Below are positions 36,158 to 49,063 of a stretch of DNA of 64,000 nt, in pieces. Position 1 is the first letter of the stretch; every line of letters begins with the position of its first letter. The notes under the pieces are model-generated. The model did not search any database. It was not told the origin of the DNA and saw only the letters and a list, made by a program, of their open reading frames with translations. Source of the DNA: Massariosphaeria phaeospora (taxonomy: Eukaryota > Ascomycota > Dothideomycetes > Pleosporales); contig JAADJZ010000010.1 of assembly GCA_011032825.1 (NCBI GenBank), positions 1,178,001 to 1,242,000 of the forward strand. Reading direction: 5' to 3'. The position numbers and the translations under genes are program-made.

Positions 36158-39100
36158 CGTTTACTACTTTAGGTTTGAAACTAAAACAATATAACAACTT
36201 TAGCAAGCTTAAGTAGTAGCAGCGCTAAAGCGCTGCAACGCACCGCAACAGCGGTTCTAGCAAAGCAAGCTAGCTAAATTAAATTACTAAGCAAACAGAT
36301 TAGCGAACTGTTAGAAATAGTTGCAATTTTAAAAAGTTAAGAAACTAGTAGTGCCGCGAAAGCACCGTTCCTAGAGAAATATAGCAAAAAAAAAAACGTT
36401 ACAATTATTCTTTACGAATATCAACTGTTACTGCTATTAGTATGCAACAAGCTTTTTAACAAAACAAAACAAAATCTTTCTAGCTAAAATGCACATAAAA
36501 GATAATGTAGCAAAGTAGTTCTAGCTACACGCAAACAACTATGTTAAAAGTAATAGCAAGTAAAAAATAAAGCAAGACACGCAACGTATTTTCAAAAATA
36601 AAAAATTGTTTAAAAAAAAGCTTTACACAATCTACAAAAAAGTAAACAAAACACAATAAGCAATAAACAAACTTAAACTACTACAGCAAAAAAAATCTGC
36701 AGGTAAATACACAATTAAGTTTAAAAAAATTTAAGCTAAAGTAAAAGAACGCAGCTTATGCGAGGTTTACTACGCAAAGTTAAAAAAATATGTAAAAAAT
36801 AAAATTAGTTAAAACAAAAAACTAAAGAAACTTAAAGAATAAATTAAAACTGCGGTACAAATTAACAACTAACTATAGCAGCAATAGTAGAAACGCAAGT
36901 TTACTATTAAACTATACATACGATTAATAGCTACAATTAAAAAAACCTATTACTACAACTTAATAGATATCGATAGTGTTAAACAAATTTAAAATAACAA
37001 GCTACTATAAAAGCTGTTTACTAAAAAAAACGCTGCTTTAACAAAACAATACTTCTAAAACAAATTGTTTAAAAAAAAACGCTAAAAGCGTTACAACAAC
37101 AAAGCATGTTTTTAATGTAGTAAAAAAAAACAATTTTGCAAAAACTACTTAGAAACACAATAGAAAGTAGCAAGCGCACAAGCTGCTACTATTGCTATAG
37201 TTTAACTACAGCAAGTAGCTACACTATACCCAAAAAACTTTAAAAAACAAAAAAACAATTAGATTTAAATAAAAAGTCTTGAAAACTTTACAAAGCTAAC
37301 AAATAAAGAAAACAAAAAACTATTAACTTTACAAGTCTAGAAAATCAACGGATAGTTATAGAACTACGAATGCTAGATGTGCGGCTAGAAAACCTATATT
37401 GCTTAGTATTGCAAAAACAGGTTTTATACGCTTTAAATTAAAAAATAACAAAAATAAAAAGTTGCAAACGCAGCAATAGCACAACAAAGTTTAACAAAAA
37501 AGAAAATATAATTCGCTAATTAAAACAATTACAAAAAAAACTATATATACTACGCAAATAATAAAATTCTTGCTTAACAATAGCTAAAACTACTATTACA
37601 CGTTTTACTTAAAAACAGCAAATGTACAGTAACAAAGTGTTACGTACACAACTACAATAACTAGTTTAAAAACTACAGCAGCAGCTGCAAATAAGCGTAG
37701 TATTATAATAAAATATGTTAAACACACTAGTTTTGTAAGCATATTACAGAATAGTAGCTTATAAGTCTAAAAAACAAAAACTACTTAAAATGCAACAACG
37801 AATTATGCGCAAAAAATTACAACACGTGTAAAAAAGCACGTTAGCTTTTTTGCACTACAAAATGCGCTATCTATAAGCTATAAAAAAACGCAACAAAATA
37901 GAATTTTAAAAACTAAAACTACGACAAATTTTTAAAGCTTTAGAAATGCTTCGCTAACAAATGCAACTACTACGAGCAATAAAATATTCTAAAAAAACAA
38001 GCTTTAAAAGCTTTTTTAGCAAAAAACTAGTAGGCTACTAAACTTACAGTTAGGCTAGTAAAAGTGCTTTTAGCACAACTGTACAAAGCGTACAAAAAAC
38101 GCAACTAAAACAAAATTACATAAAAGTAAAAGCAAAAGTTGCAAGCTAAGAGCTTACTGCACTACTTAATAGCAAAGCTGCTTAAACATTACTCTTTCTA
38201 AAATTAGTAAAAAAGAACAAAATACTTTACTAAGTTAAAAATAAACTAATACAAATAGTGTTAGCTAACAGACAACTACTAGAATAAAAAAACAGTTTAA
38301 TTAACTTAAAAACTTAAAAAGTTAAGTTAAAAGTTGCAAGCATTAAGCACTAATAGTGTATTAATATTATAAACTTTAAAAGTTCTAACATGTATATTAG
38401 GTATGACTAGCTACAAAAACACAACTTTAACATTAATTAAAACAACAAAACAATATGTAGCTAAAAGTTTAAAAAAAAAGTTGCTGTAGTATAACAAAAT
38501 AAATTGACAATTCAAAGCTTACTTAAGAATACAAAAATTAGTTTAATTGTACTTTACAAGATCGCGAGAATTTGTGAAAAAAACTTTTAGCAAATAAGCG
38601 TTATATAGATACCTCAAGTTGCGCTTTTAAAAGTAAACAAACTACAATTCAACTTTTTTAAAAAACAAAAAGAAAAGTTTAAAAACTTTTTTACTAAATA
38701 CTAAACAGAGTTTAAAAGTCTTTTTAAAAAAAACAAAAAGCACAACTTAGCAAACTACTAAAAATAAAATTACAAAATTATTCTAGAAGAAGAAACAAAA
38801 CTGCGACTAAAACTAATGTAATCTTTAACTTACAACTAGCAAAAGAAATTGAAGAAATACATTTAAAAGAATATCTAGCGCGAATATATACAACTAAGCA
38901 AAAGCTTAATAGCTTCGCTAATATTGTTTGTACTAAAGAAAAATAGAAAATTGAAACTATGCGTAGACTATTAACAGCTTAACAACGTTACATAGAAAAA
39001 CTAATACTTACTACTACTTATTTAAAAGCTTTTAAATTAACTTTAAAAAGTAAAATAAATTACAAAACTTAACGTACAAAACAAATACTATTGCATTAAA

Positions 39101-42100
39101 ATTGCAAAAGAGCACGAATAGTTAATAGCTTTAAAACTCGATATAGATTCTATAAGTACTAAGTTATGCTATTTAAATTAACTAATGCCTTAGCTACGTT
39201 TTAGGCTCTAATTAACAAAGTACTATACAAATACTTAGACATTTTTGTTACAGCGTACTTAGACAACGTATTGATATACTCTAAAAAAACGTTTAATTAA
39301 CATTAAAAACATGTTAAAAAAGTGCTACAAAAGATAAAGCAGTACTAGCTACTACTTTACTAAAAAAAGTGTAAATTCTACGTTACAAAAACTAGCTATT
39401 TAGAATTTGTTATTTTAAAAGAAAGTATATTTATAGACTTAAAGAAAATCTAGACTATACAAAAGTAGCTAACTCCTAAGACAGTAAAAAATGTGCAGTT
39501 TTTTTTAAAATTTGCTAACTTTTATTGAAAGTTTATTAAGAATTACTCTAAAACTACGACACTACTTTTAGAAGTTACTAAAAAAAATAAAAAGTTTAAA
39601 TAAACAGAAGTACAAGAACAAGCGTTTTAAGAACTTAAAAAGAAGTTTACTTTAGCACTAATGCTACAAATGCACGACCTAAAAAAGAAAACTTAAGTAG
39701 AAACTAATACTTTAAAATACGCATTAGAAGCGATACTTTTACAACAATGCAACAATAAAAAGTAAAAACTAGTGTTCTACTATTTTAGAAAGTTCTTAGA
39801 AGTAGAACTTAACTACAATGTTTACAACAAGAAGCTATTAGCAATAATAAACGCTTTTAAACAATAGAAAGCATAGCTAAAAGAAAGTAAAGCATTAAGT
39901 ACAAGTGTACTCAAACTATTAAAACTTTACTAGCTTTACTACAACTAAGAAATTAAATAAACAGTAAGTTAAATAAGCTGAATTTATAGCTAATTACGAC
40001 ATCAAGATTTACTATTGCAAAAGAACTAACAACAAAGCTGCAAACGCGCTTAGTTGAAAATTAGATTTTATAAAAACTAACAAACTAGTTATATATAACC
40101 TAGTATTACAACGGAACTTAAACGAAACTCTTAAATACAACTAACTACGATTAGCTAAGATAGCTAGAGTTACAAGCATTAAAAAAAATGCACTAAAAAT
40201 AAAGCAAAAACAACTAGTAAAAATAGATAGTAACAAACAATACTTAAGCTATATAGCTTATACAAGAATTACATGCTTTACAAGCATATAAACAGTTAAA
40301 GATTAACAAAATAGTTTAACACATTTTAAACGAATACTTAATGCTCTACGTATAAAACACAGTTTAAAAAGCAATAGGCAACTATTTAGATTGTTTAAAA
40401 AACAAACTTAAAAAACATAAGCTCTACGAATTATTTTAACTGCTAAAACTACTTGCACGCTTCTGAAATAGCGTTACAATAAACTTTATAGTAAAGCTTT
40501 TAAAATTGTTAAAACCTAAATTAGCACAGCTATGCAACTCGATCTTAGTAATCGTAAATTAATTAACTAAAAAATTACATTTTGTACTAACAGAAAAATT
40601 AATTATAGCAGAAAAAATAACTTACGAAGTTACAAAAACGCTTGTCGCTAATTACAAATTGCTAAAACAGTTTATTACTAATAGAAACAAGCTGTTTACA
40701 TTAAAGTTTTAGAATACGTTTTTAACCTAGTTAGAAGTTGCAAAGAAACTTTTAACTAGCTTTTACTCGCAAACAAACAGCTAGACAGAACGAACAAACT
40801 AAACGCTAGAATAGTACCTACAAATGTACACTAACAAGCTGCAAAACAACTAAGTTAAACTTCTACTAACAGCACAATTAGCTTACAATAGTACAAAGTC
40901 TACGACTACAAAACATTCGCTATACTACGGAAACTATAGATATAAGCTAGTCGCTTATTAAAACTTAAAAAATATTAAAAGCATTTTGCTAGCAGCAAAC
41001 AACAAGGCTTTTAGAATGCAAAAATTATACAATAAATTAAGCCAACAAATTGCTCAAAGAAACTTTACGACAGCTAAGTTAGCAAATAAGAAAAAGCTTA
41101 AAAGACTAACTCTTAAAAAGAGAAATAGAGTTTTCTTCTTACAAAAAAATCTAAAAACTAAACAACTATACAACAAGTTAAACAACTTTTAAATAAAACT
41201 ATTTGAAATTCTAAAAGTTAAAAAACTTGTATTATTTAAACTATAGCTACTTAAAAACATGCGCATACATCTAGTTTTTTACAAATTACTTCTTAAACTA
41301 GCACTACTAAACGCTAAAGTAGCAACTAATATCAAACTTAAGAATAAAAAGTACAAAGTTGAAAAAGTAAAAGATCTATAAAAGTTCAAAAGTTAGTAAA
41401 AATACTTAATTAAATAGCATGAATAGCTAGAGAGCTAGAATACGTAGGAACTAATATAGAATTTTACAAACTGCAAGGAACTAGTACGAACATATTACTA
41501 GCAAAATTTAAAAGCAAAGAATCTAAGTTCTTTAAAAAAGTTAAAAAGTTAAAAGAAAAAAAAACGAGTAGAGAAAAGTTAGTTTGTAACTAGCCTAAGT
41601 TAGTTGAAAGCGTTTTAGATAGCAGCGGTACAAGACTATTAGTAGAAATTGTACTTTTAAAATTAACCACAGCGCTAGACTACGCTGCTTCTAGTTTCTT
41701 TAACTATTCAATAGCAATTTACTTATTAGCAAAACGCTAAATTTTTTTTTTTTAACAATAAAAAGCTCTACTCGAAGAGTAGCAGCACGAGACTTAGCCG
41801 CAGACACTAACTAAGCAGCTTAGATTCGTGCAAACAGCACTTGTTGCTTAACTAGCAAAAGCTAATGTTGCAAGTTGCAACGCTTTTGTTAAAAAGCTAC
41901 TTACTTTTTCTTTGTTAAAGCGAAACTGCAAAGCGTGCTAAACTAAAAGCATTTAGCACACTTATCTAAAGAGAAATTAACTAAGCACTTTAAATTCTCT
42001 TTAGAGCAACAGCTGCAAAGAGAAAGCATTTTTAAACTAGTTTTACAAATTTAGGCAACTTGATTGTAACAATAGCAAGTTAACTTAAAACACAAATCTA

Positions 42101-42288
42101 CAGAAAGCAAAGACTTAGGCATAGTTAGACTTAAAAACTTAAAAAAATACAAAAGAAAGCTACAACACGACGAAGATTAAAGTTAACTTACTTTTATACA
42201 AAACGACACTTTTAATGCAAAACACAAAAAAAACTAGCACAGCACAGCAAAACAGCTATTAAAACAATATTTTTAAAAAAAGAAATAA
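36158..42288 (+). pseudogene. Gyp2 gag-pol relic
   Basis: Landmarks on the plus strand in order. A CCHC-like knuckle at 37,107-37,148 begins CF.C, with changed His and last Cys. RT at about 39,130-39,290 has TRYRFYKY.VMLF and YLDNVLIYS at 39,256-39,282 (active enzymes have YLDD). RNase H has LQMHDLKKKT.VETN at about 39,660. Integrase has VTINFIVKL at about 40,470 and SQTNS.TERTN at about 40,780. The open piece 40,986-41,192 links integrase to the tail. A chromodomain-like phrase with Trp codons turned to TAG lies near 41,395-41,440 (IK.HE...ES.NT). The strand is A-rich throughout. Confidence 0.85.
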
Positions 42289-42790
42289 TGTTACAAACAA
42301 AGACAATACTAGGTATTGTAAACTAAGCAACAACGTCGAAAAGTTGTTAAAGCTTGCAAGTTTACAAAACAGAAGTACAGCAAGGCGCAAAGCAGAATTA
42401 AGTTAGCAATTACGTAATAGTAATTAGTGCGATTAGAACTTTAGCAAACTAAGTATACTAAGTAGCAAGCGCTTAGCTTGCCTAAAGCGCTTAGCAACTA
42501 AGCGCACTAAACAAACTAAGTAGAACGCTTTTAGCAAAGAATTATAGAACTATATAAATTAGCAAAATTTCTTTTATAGTTTTAATTCTTTGTAGTTAAC
42601 TTTTTTAAGTACATTTTATACATAGATTAGATCTATAGGCAACAAATTGTTACTTTGTTATTATATTTAAGATAGAATTAAAATAAATTTTTTGTTGTTA
42701 TTAAGCTCTTTGAACATAGAATAATTCCTTAGAGCGTAATTTCTAAGTTCGATTACGATTACCTTTAGTAAAAGAACACTTCTAATAACA
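42289..42790 (+). repeat. Gyp2 3' LTR (uninterrupted)
   Basis: 502 bp, TG...CA ends, matching the two halves of the 5' LTR (33,809-34,096 and 35,941-36,157). It contains repeated GCGCTTAGC words and preserves the empty site of the pogo3 insertion. Confidence 0.92.
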
Positions 42791-45700
42791 CTACTATAGG
42801 CTCTACTAGTTTAAACTCGTTTTCTAAGTTAAAGTCTAAGTTTAAGTCTAAAGAGTTTGCAAACTTGCTTACTAAATTACTTAAAAGAACTTTATTCTCT
42901 AAGAGCTTAAGCTAGAGTGCTTAAGTTAGTTCTTCTCTAATGTGCATTTTTAAGTTTAAAGCTTTTGTTTTCTTTAGAAAAGTTAGTAAGCTTGGTTTTT
43001 TTGTAGGTTAGCTAGTTAATTTTGTAATTGCTGCTACTAGAGCGGGTTTACTGTAAACACTACGAGTTATTAAAGCTCGTAATAAATCTACGTAGATTTT
43101 ATTGCTTTTTTGCGCAGAAGCATAAGCTTCTTTCATGTAGTCTAGTCGTTAAAAGAAGCTATTAGCTAGATTTGTCTTTTTAGGTTGATAAATTATAACG
43201 AAGTTGTACTCTGTTAACTTTTTGTAAGCGCGAACTTAATAATAATTTAAAGTTTTTGTTTTTATAAACTATCGTAGGTTGTTGTAGTTTGTATAGAGAT
43301 TAAACGGGATACCTAAAAAAAAATAGCAAAAGTGTAACAAACTTTTGTTAATTGCTAACAACTTTTTATTGTAAGTATTGTAATTGTACTTCGCTTTGTC
43401 TATTTTCTGCGAGAAGAAACCGATTAAGCGCTAATGCGCACTTTTTTCGCTATTTTTACCGTTAGAAACTTTCTAGCTTAGAATTCTACTAATAGCGCTT
43501 TTAGAAGCGTTAGTTTTGAGCTTTGTAAGCTATTTTGCTTTATAATAAGCTATTGAAAAAAGCACTTTTGAGTTTTCTAAACGCTTTCTTAGCTTTAGTT
43601 CTAAGATTAATTCGCTAGCTTTTTTTTTTCTTTGGGCGTGCTCGCTTTAGGCCGCTTCTAGCTTTTTCTAGGTTACTTTAGTTAATAGTAGAGCAAGCTT
43701 AGAGAACCTAGCAATAAAGCGCCGATAATAGTTTATAAAGCCTATAAATACTCGAATATTTCAAACTGTATCTAGCATTAGCTACTTCTAGATTGTTCTA
43801 ATTTGTTTTAGATTTATTTTAACTTTTTCTAGGCATACAATGTAACCTAGGTACTTCGTTTGCTATATGTGCTACTTGCACTTGCTAAGCTTCAAGTATA
43901 GCTTTGCTTTACGCAAACGTTAAAAAACTTCTTTAACTTAGCTTACATAGGCTTTTTTTATATTAGAAAACACTAGAATGTTGTTAAAGTACATAATGCA
44001 AGTTACGTTAACTAACTTAGCAAAAGCTTAGTTAATGTAGGCTTAAATTGCTGCAAAAGCTTCCGTAAAACTAAATAGCATAACAAAGTAATCAAAATAA
44101 CTATATCAAGTTCTAAAAGCTGTTTTCTATTTGTTTTTTTTCTTAATTTGGATTTTGTAATAGGTTTTACGGATGTTAAGCTTAGTGTAAACTTTCGCCT
44201 TAGCTAACTTCTTTAAAAACTTTGCAATAAAAAGCAAAGAATAACAATTCTTAATTGTAATCTTGTTAAAGCTTTAATAGTTAACGCAAAGCTTTAAAGT
44301 ACTATTTTTCTTCTTTGCAAAGAGAATTAGCGCACTAGCTAAAAACTTTAAGCGCTTTATTTATTCTTTATTAAAGTACTTGTCTACGTATTTGCAAAGA
44401 TGCTTTAATTTTACTATTAACATGTTGTACAAAAGTTAATACAAAAGAGTTGTACTAGGCTAAAATTCAATTGCGAAATTCTGCTCTCTATGAAACGCTA
44501 TTACTAACAAGCTATTAGAGCTCGCTACGTTTTAGTACTTTTAATATTTAAGTTGCAAACTAAAGCTTTGCTTTTTTTAGTTGCTTGCTTTAGAAAGTGT
44601 ACTAATTAAACAAACATAAAGCTTTGCATTAAAACTATTTAAAGTTTAAACAAACTTTGCTGCGTTTTTTATAGCTACTTTAGCATAGTTTAATCTATTT
44701 AAGTTTTTTATGCTCTTAAAGAGCATGCGGCAACGCGAATAGTTTAACTTTAGCTAAAACTAATTTATTCAAAAAAGTTCGAGATACATTAGAAGCTTTT
44801 TAAGATTAGCTACTACAAAGAAAATTCTATAAGTTTGTACCTTGCCTTTAGAGTTTGTAATGCAAACTTTTGCTATAGTACAACTATAAATAGTGTAACT
44901 TAATCTACTTAGCAATATAAAAAGAATATTAGAGATTAGTTTAAGTACTAGATTCTGTTCTTTTGCTACAACAGCTAAAAGAACATTAAAATAAACTCTA
45001 CTATCTACAATTGCTTTTAAGTTTTTTAAACTCTTAATTTTCGCTAACGCGGTAAGAGACGTTAGGTTCTTGCTCGTTAGCATTTTACAAAAAGTGCTTA
45101 CTTCTTTTAACTATAACAAGTTAATATAAGCTACAAAGTAAAAAGCTAATTCTTTAAGCTTTTGCTTTTTTCTTTTTTTTTTCAAAGTAAGCGTTTTTCT
45201 TTGCTTTGTTAAAGTAAGTAAAAACGAAATAGCCTAGTTTGTTACATGCGTAGCAAACTAGCTTGTTAAAGCTTTTGTTTTTTTTGTTATTACTTTTTTA
45301 AAGCTTAAAGCAGCTGTTGCGTTTCTTTTTATGCTATTTAGCATTAGAATAAGTTAATCTATGTTCTATTAGCAACGCGGCTTGCTTCTTGTTCTTTTTA
45401 GTTTTTCTTTAAATCCTGCTATTTTGTTGAAAGTTACAATAGATTTAATTAGCTTTTTGCTTTACTTAGTAGAGAGTAGTGCAACTTTGTAGTAAAAAGT
45501 AACGTAGTTGCTTTTTTACTTCTTTAAGAAGTGCTGCGGTGAAGTTTGCTGCTATGCTAAATAAGCTTGTTTAGTTAATCTTAGTTTAAAAAAGTTAAAA
45601 AAGTAAAAGTAAGTTAAAAAGAGTTTGAGATAGCTTTTAACGTAAAGCTTTGATAAAATTGTATACTTACTACTTACGTTTCTTAAAAGTGCCTAAAGCA

Positions 45701-46681
45701 CTTAACATTTGTTTTTTAAGCAATGCTTAAGTAGAGGACTATAGAAAGAATCGCATTTTTTTATAAATTTTATAGGTTTTTTAGAGCGTACAAAAGTTCT
45801 TAGTAACGTACGTTAACTTAAAAAAACTTTTTAAAGTTTGCTAAAGAAGTTGAAGCTTTTTGTGTAGTAGCCTTCGCAATCGCGAACCTATTAGTAGTAG
45901 TCTACGCAATTTTTCTTCGAATAGCAGTGCAGTAGCTTAAAGCGAAGCAAATTAACCTAGTTGAAAATAGTTTAAGCAGGTGCTAGCACGACTAGTTGCC
46001 TAATAGCTTTAATAAACGCCGTTTTGTTTTCGTCTTAGTATAGAGCCTTTAACGCTTTGAAACAAATAAGTTCTGTACAGTTCTGCTTATTCTGCTACTA
46101 AGTTTTTAGCTTGTTAAAAGCTCGCTTTGTAGAGAGCTTTAATAGTGCGTTGTTATTTTTATTGTTTAAAAGTAAAGTGTTGGGATTTCTTTTGAAGCAA
46201 ACTAGGTTATTCTAGCTTAGTTCGGCGCTAAAAGCGCAATTACGCTCTAAAACGTTAGCACTATTACTAATCTAGACTTCTTTATTAGCATTTTTATTCT
46301 ATTTAGTTTTATTTACAACTAAAAGTCGAAGAGTGTTTAGTTGCATAATAGAACTTCTATCTAGGTGTTTTAGAAGCAACGTATTTTAATTATTAAATAA
46401 ACTAAACATTGTAAACGAAGTAATTGATTTATTAAAAGTATTTTAATAAAGCGATTTGAATGTAAAACTGCGTTTAATTGTAAGCTTAATAACATTTAAA
46501 ATAGATTAATAGTATAGTAATAAAAATAGTATATTCGTGTAAAAGAAACGAATTGCTATTTTAGTAGCAATTTAGTGCGAGGTACTTTTAAAAGCTTTGC
46601 AAGAAACTAGTCTAGCCCGTTATAGCCTATAGTAGCTACTAATCGAAAGAAAATAAATACGTAAAGCTACTTGGCTTTACA

Positions 46682-46805
46682 CTAGCACAACGTACGCAGG
46701 TTCTTTATTTAATAGCAATTAATTTAACGTTCTTTGAAATAAGTTGGTTGTACTAAGTATTTTTAGCTAGGTTACTAATTTAGCTAGTTTACTAGTAGTT
46801 TACGT
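46682..46805 (+). mobile_element. pogo5: 3' tail of a pogo element
   Basis: Sequence from CTAGCACAACGTACG to the terminal repeat ...AGTAGTTTACGT, followed by TA. Two 17-bp units (TAGTAACCTAGCTAA type) are present. The rest of the element would be expected left of Gyp1-B but is not there, so the junction is rearranged. Its right end lies inside pogo6. Confidence 0.75.
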
Positions 46806-46807
46806 TA

Positions 46808-47484
46808 ATAACTTTTATAAACCTAATTACGTTTATTTAGAAGCTAGTTTTGTTAAAGTTGTGCACGTTATTTTTGTAGATGTCGTACTAAGCTTTAGTA
46901 TCTCTAACTACTTTGAACTACGCGCTAATTACTTTAGAATTAGCGCGTTGTATTCTTTGCTAGTTCTTTGCTCAATTGAAAGCTATTTTAAGCTCGCCTA
47001 AACGCGATACAAATCTTGTAGCTTATTTTTGCCTACTAGCTTTTTACTTTGCGCAGCTACTAGTTTATTCTCTATATTTTCTACTTTAGATAGCTAAAGT
47101 GCAAATTCTCGCGAATTAAAGTTAAGAATATATCGAACAATTGTTTGCTCTTTAGTAGTAGTAAGTTTCTAGCTGTTTAGAGTACAATTGTTTGCTCTTT
47201 AGTAGTAGTAAGCTTTTAGCTGTTTAGAGTACAATTGCGTTGTACAGCAATTTCTTTAACGCGTTAACAAAAAGTTTAAAAAAGTACGTTAAAAGCAGCA
47301 GTAGCAGCGTTAGCGCTTTAAAACTATTTAGATTAGAAAGCTTGTAAAGCGAAAGTAATTCTTTTTTTCTATTAATTAAATTGCACGTTATTTAATTAAG
47401 GCATTGTAGATTAAAAGTAGAGTAAAAATTGCTAAGAGATTTTTGGCTACTTAGTAATATCAGCTACTTGGTAATCGTTTACGT
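46808..47484 (-). mobile_element. pogo6: 5' part of a pogo element
   Basis: Minus-strand 5' end with terminal repeat ending TTTACGT at 47,484 and TA beyond. Two 17-bp units (ATTACYAAGTAGC core) lie inside it. It shares N-terminal transposase sequence with pogo7 and pogo9 (for example the segment at 46,840-47,140). It also has a local duplication of about 52 bp (AACAATTGTTTGCTCTTTAG, seen twice near 47,147-47,240). It stops at the pogo5 end, which inserted into it at TA. Confidence 0.75.
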
Positions 47485-47736
47485 TATTTGATAATACAAA
47501 TAAAAGTAACGTAAACTACTAGTAACCTAGCTAAACTAGTAACCTCGCCAAAAATGCCAAGACTACGAAAACCAACTACTTTGCTAGTACTTGTAACTTT
47601 CTTTACTTTTATTTACTTCTTTATAGTATTTGACATAATAAACTGCGTACTTGCTTTTAACTCTAACAATTCGTTTGCAGCTTTTGTGCAGCTTTTTACG
47701 TTGTAGCTAGTTTCTTCGCAGTTATTGCAGCATTAG

Positions 47737-47811
<75 letters not shown>
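47737..47811. repeat. (CTA)25 microsatellite
   Basis: Twenty-five perfect CTA units (TAG on the transposase strand) inside the C-terminal coding region of pogo7, where other copies carry only scattered AGT/AGC serine codons. Serine-codon expansion by slippage is a likely origin. Confidence 0.92.
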
Positions 47812-47812
<1 letters not shown>

Positions 47813-49063
47813 AAGACTTTTTTATAAGCTGCACTATTAAAAACGTTGCTAAACTAATTTGTAACGCTTTTTAACTATACTCAATAGTGCTACTAGTCTA
47901 AAAGCGCTTTCTTTTACGCAATTTGCGCTTAGTTATTACTTTAAGTTGCTCTTAAAGCTTACGATTTTGTGCATTAAGTAGTATAGCTTTTTGCAGTATA
48001 TGCTTAGCACTTTTTATAAGCTGCAAGTAGCTTTCTTGTAGTATTATAAAAGAACGCTAGAAGTACTTGCGTACAAGCTTTAACTACGAGCTAAACTCTA
48101 AAGTGTTGCTAAGCGTTTTAAACATTTACGAAGTAGCTTTTAGTAAAAGTGCTAGTAGAGTACGCAGCTGCATGTTAAGTTAATTTAATACAACTTACGC
48201 GTTTAGAAAGATAAGCTCTAAAGCTTTAAAAGCTTTGCAGCAGTTCTACGTCGTAAACACGTCAAAAAACGCGTCTTTAAATGCTAAGAAAAAACTTTTT
48301 TAGTTAATGTAAAAAACGCGTATGCGCGCTAAGTCTTTTATTTTTTAAAAGTACTTTTGCTTTAGTAACAAGAAATACACTACATTTAAAAGCTAAAGAA
48401 TGTAAAATAAATAGAAAAGTATACAAAGCGTAAGAACTTTGTTTTCTAAGTAGTAGTTTTTAAACTTTTAGTTAAAGTAGCTTTTGTAGCCGTTAAGTAT
48501 AAGCAGCTTGTATACTTTTTTTTAACGCGTTTTCGTATGCGCGTTAAAGTACTTTAACTACTCTAAACCTAGCGCGTTGTTCGTCTAGCTATTTTCTAAC
48601 ACTAAGAGCTTTTAATTAAGCAGTATTAAAGCTTCTTTATACTACGCAAAAATGTAGACGCGTTTCTTGTAGATAATAAAAAGCGAAGTATAACTACTAT
48701 TCGCGTAGATACTTTAAATTACAGTAACCTACTTGCAATTGCTTAGTTAAACTAGCTTTAGTTAAGTACGCTTTTTAGAGCTTGTAACAACTTTGTTAAA
48801 CAATGCAACGTTTATTTAGAAGCTAGTTTTATTAAAGTTGTACACGTTGTTTGAGTGTACGCTATACTTAGCTATTGTTTTCTCTACTAGCTTAAACTAC
48901 GCGCTAATTACTTTAGAATCTTTTTCTAGTATTCTCTGCTTATTTTTAGCTTAATTAAAAGCTATTTTAAGCATAGATAAACGCGTTACGAAGCGCGCAA
49001 GCTAGTTTTTACTTACTAGCCTACTACTACGCTTGCCTAGTAGTTTATTAGCTATATTAGCTA

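Larger units (their letters stand above)
33809..42790 (+). mobile_element. Gyp2: chromodomain-type Ty3/Gypsy retrotransposon
   Basis: The LTRs start TGTTAC and end AATAACA (33,809-36,157, including pogo3, and 42,289-42,790, 502 bp). A purine-rich run, TTTTTAAAAAAAGAAATAA, precedes the 3' LTR. CTAC is found on both sides (33,805-33,808 and 42,791-42,794). The uninterrupted site is visible in Gyp1-A (TTAAGCTACTATAAGC in reverse), which confirms a 4-bp target duplication. The internal region 36,158-42,288 holds gag, protease, RT, RNase H and integrase relics and a chromodomain-like end. Confidence 0.9.
30257..46681 (-). mobile_element. Gyp1-B: inverted copy of Gyp1, interrupted by Gyp2
   Basis: The LTRs are 30,257-30,477 (3') and 46,461-46,681 (5'), 221 bp each and matching Gyp1-A LTRs in reverse. 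The internal sequence is the reverse complement of Gyp1-A along its whole length, except that it lacks the solo LTR and contains Gyp2 at 33,809-42,790. The open 104-codon protease-region frame recurs at 44,769-45,083 (minus) with two residue differences. RT text lies at about 43,970-44,250. The right flank is the 3' tail of a pogo element. The left flank is the copia LTR start plus two bases. The 5-bp flanks (ACAGC left, CTAGC right) do not match exactly. Confidence 0.9.
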
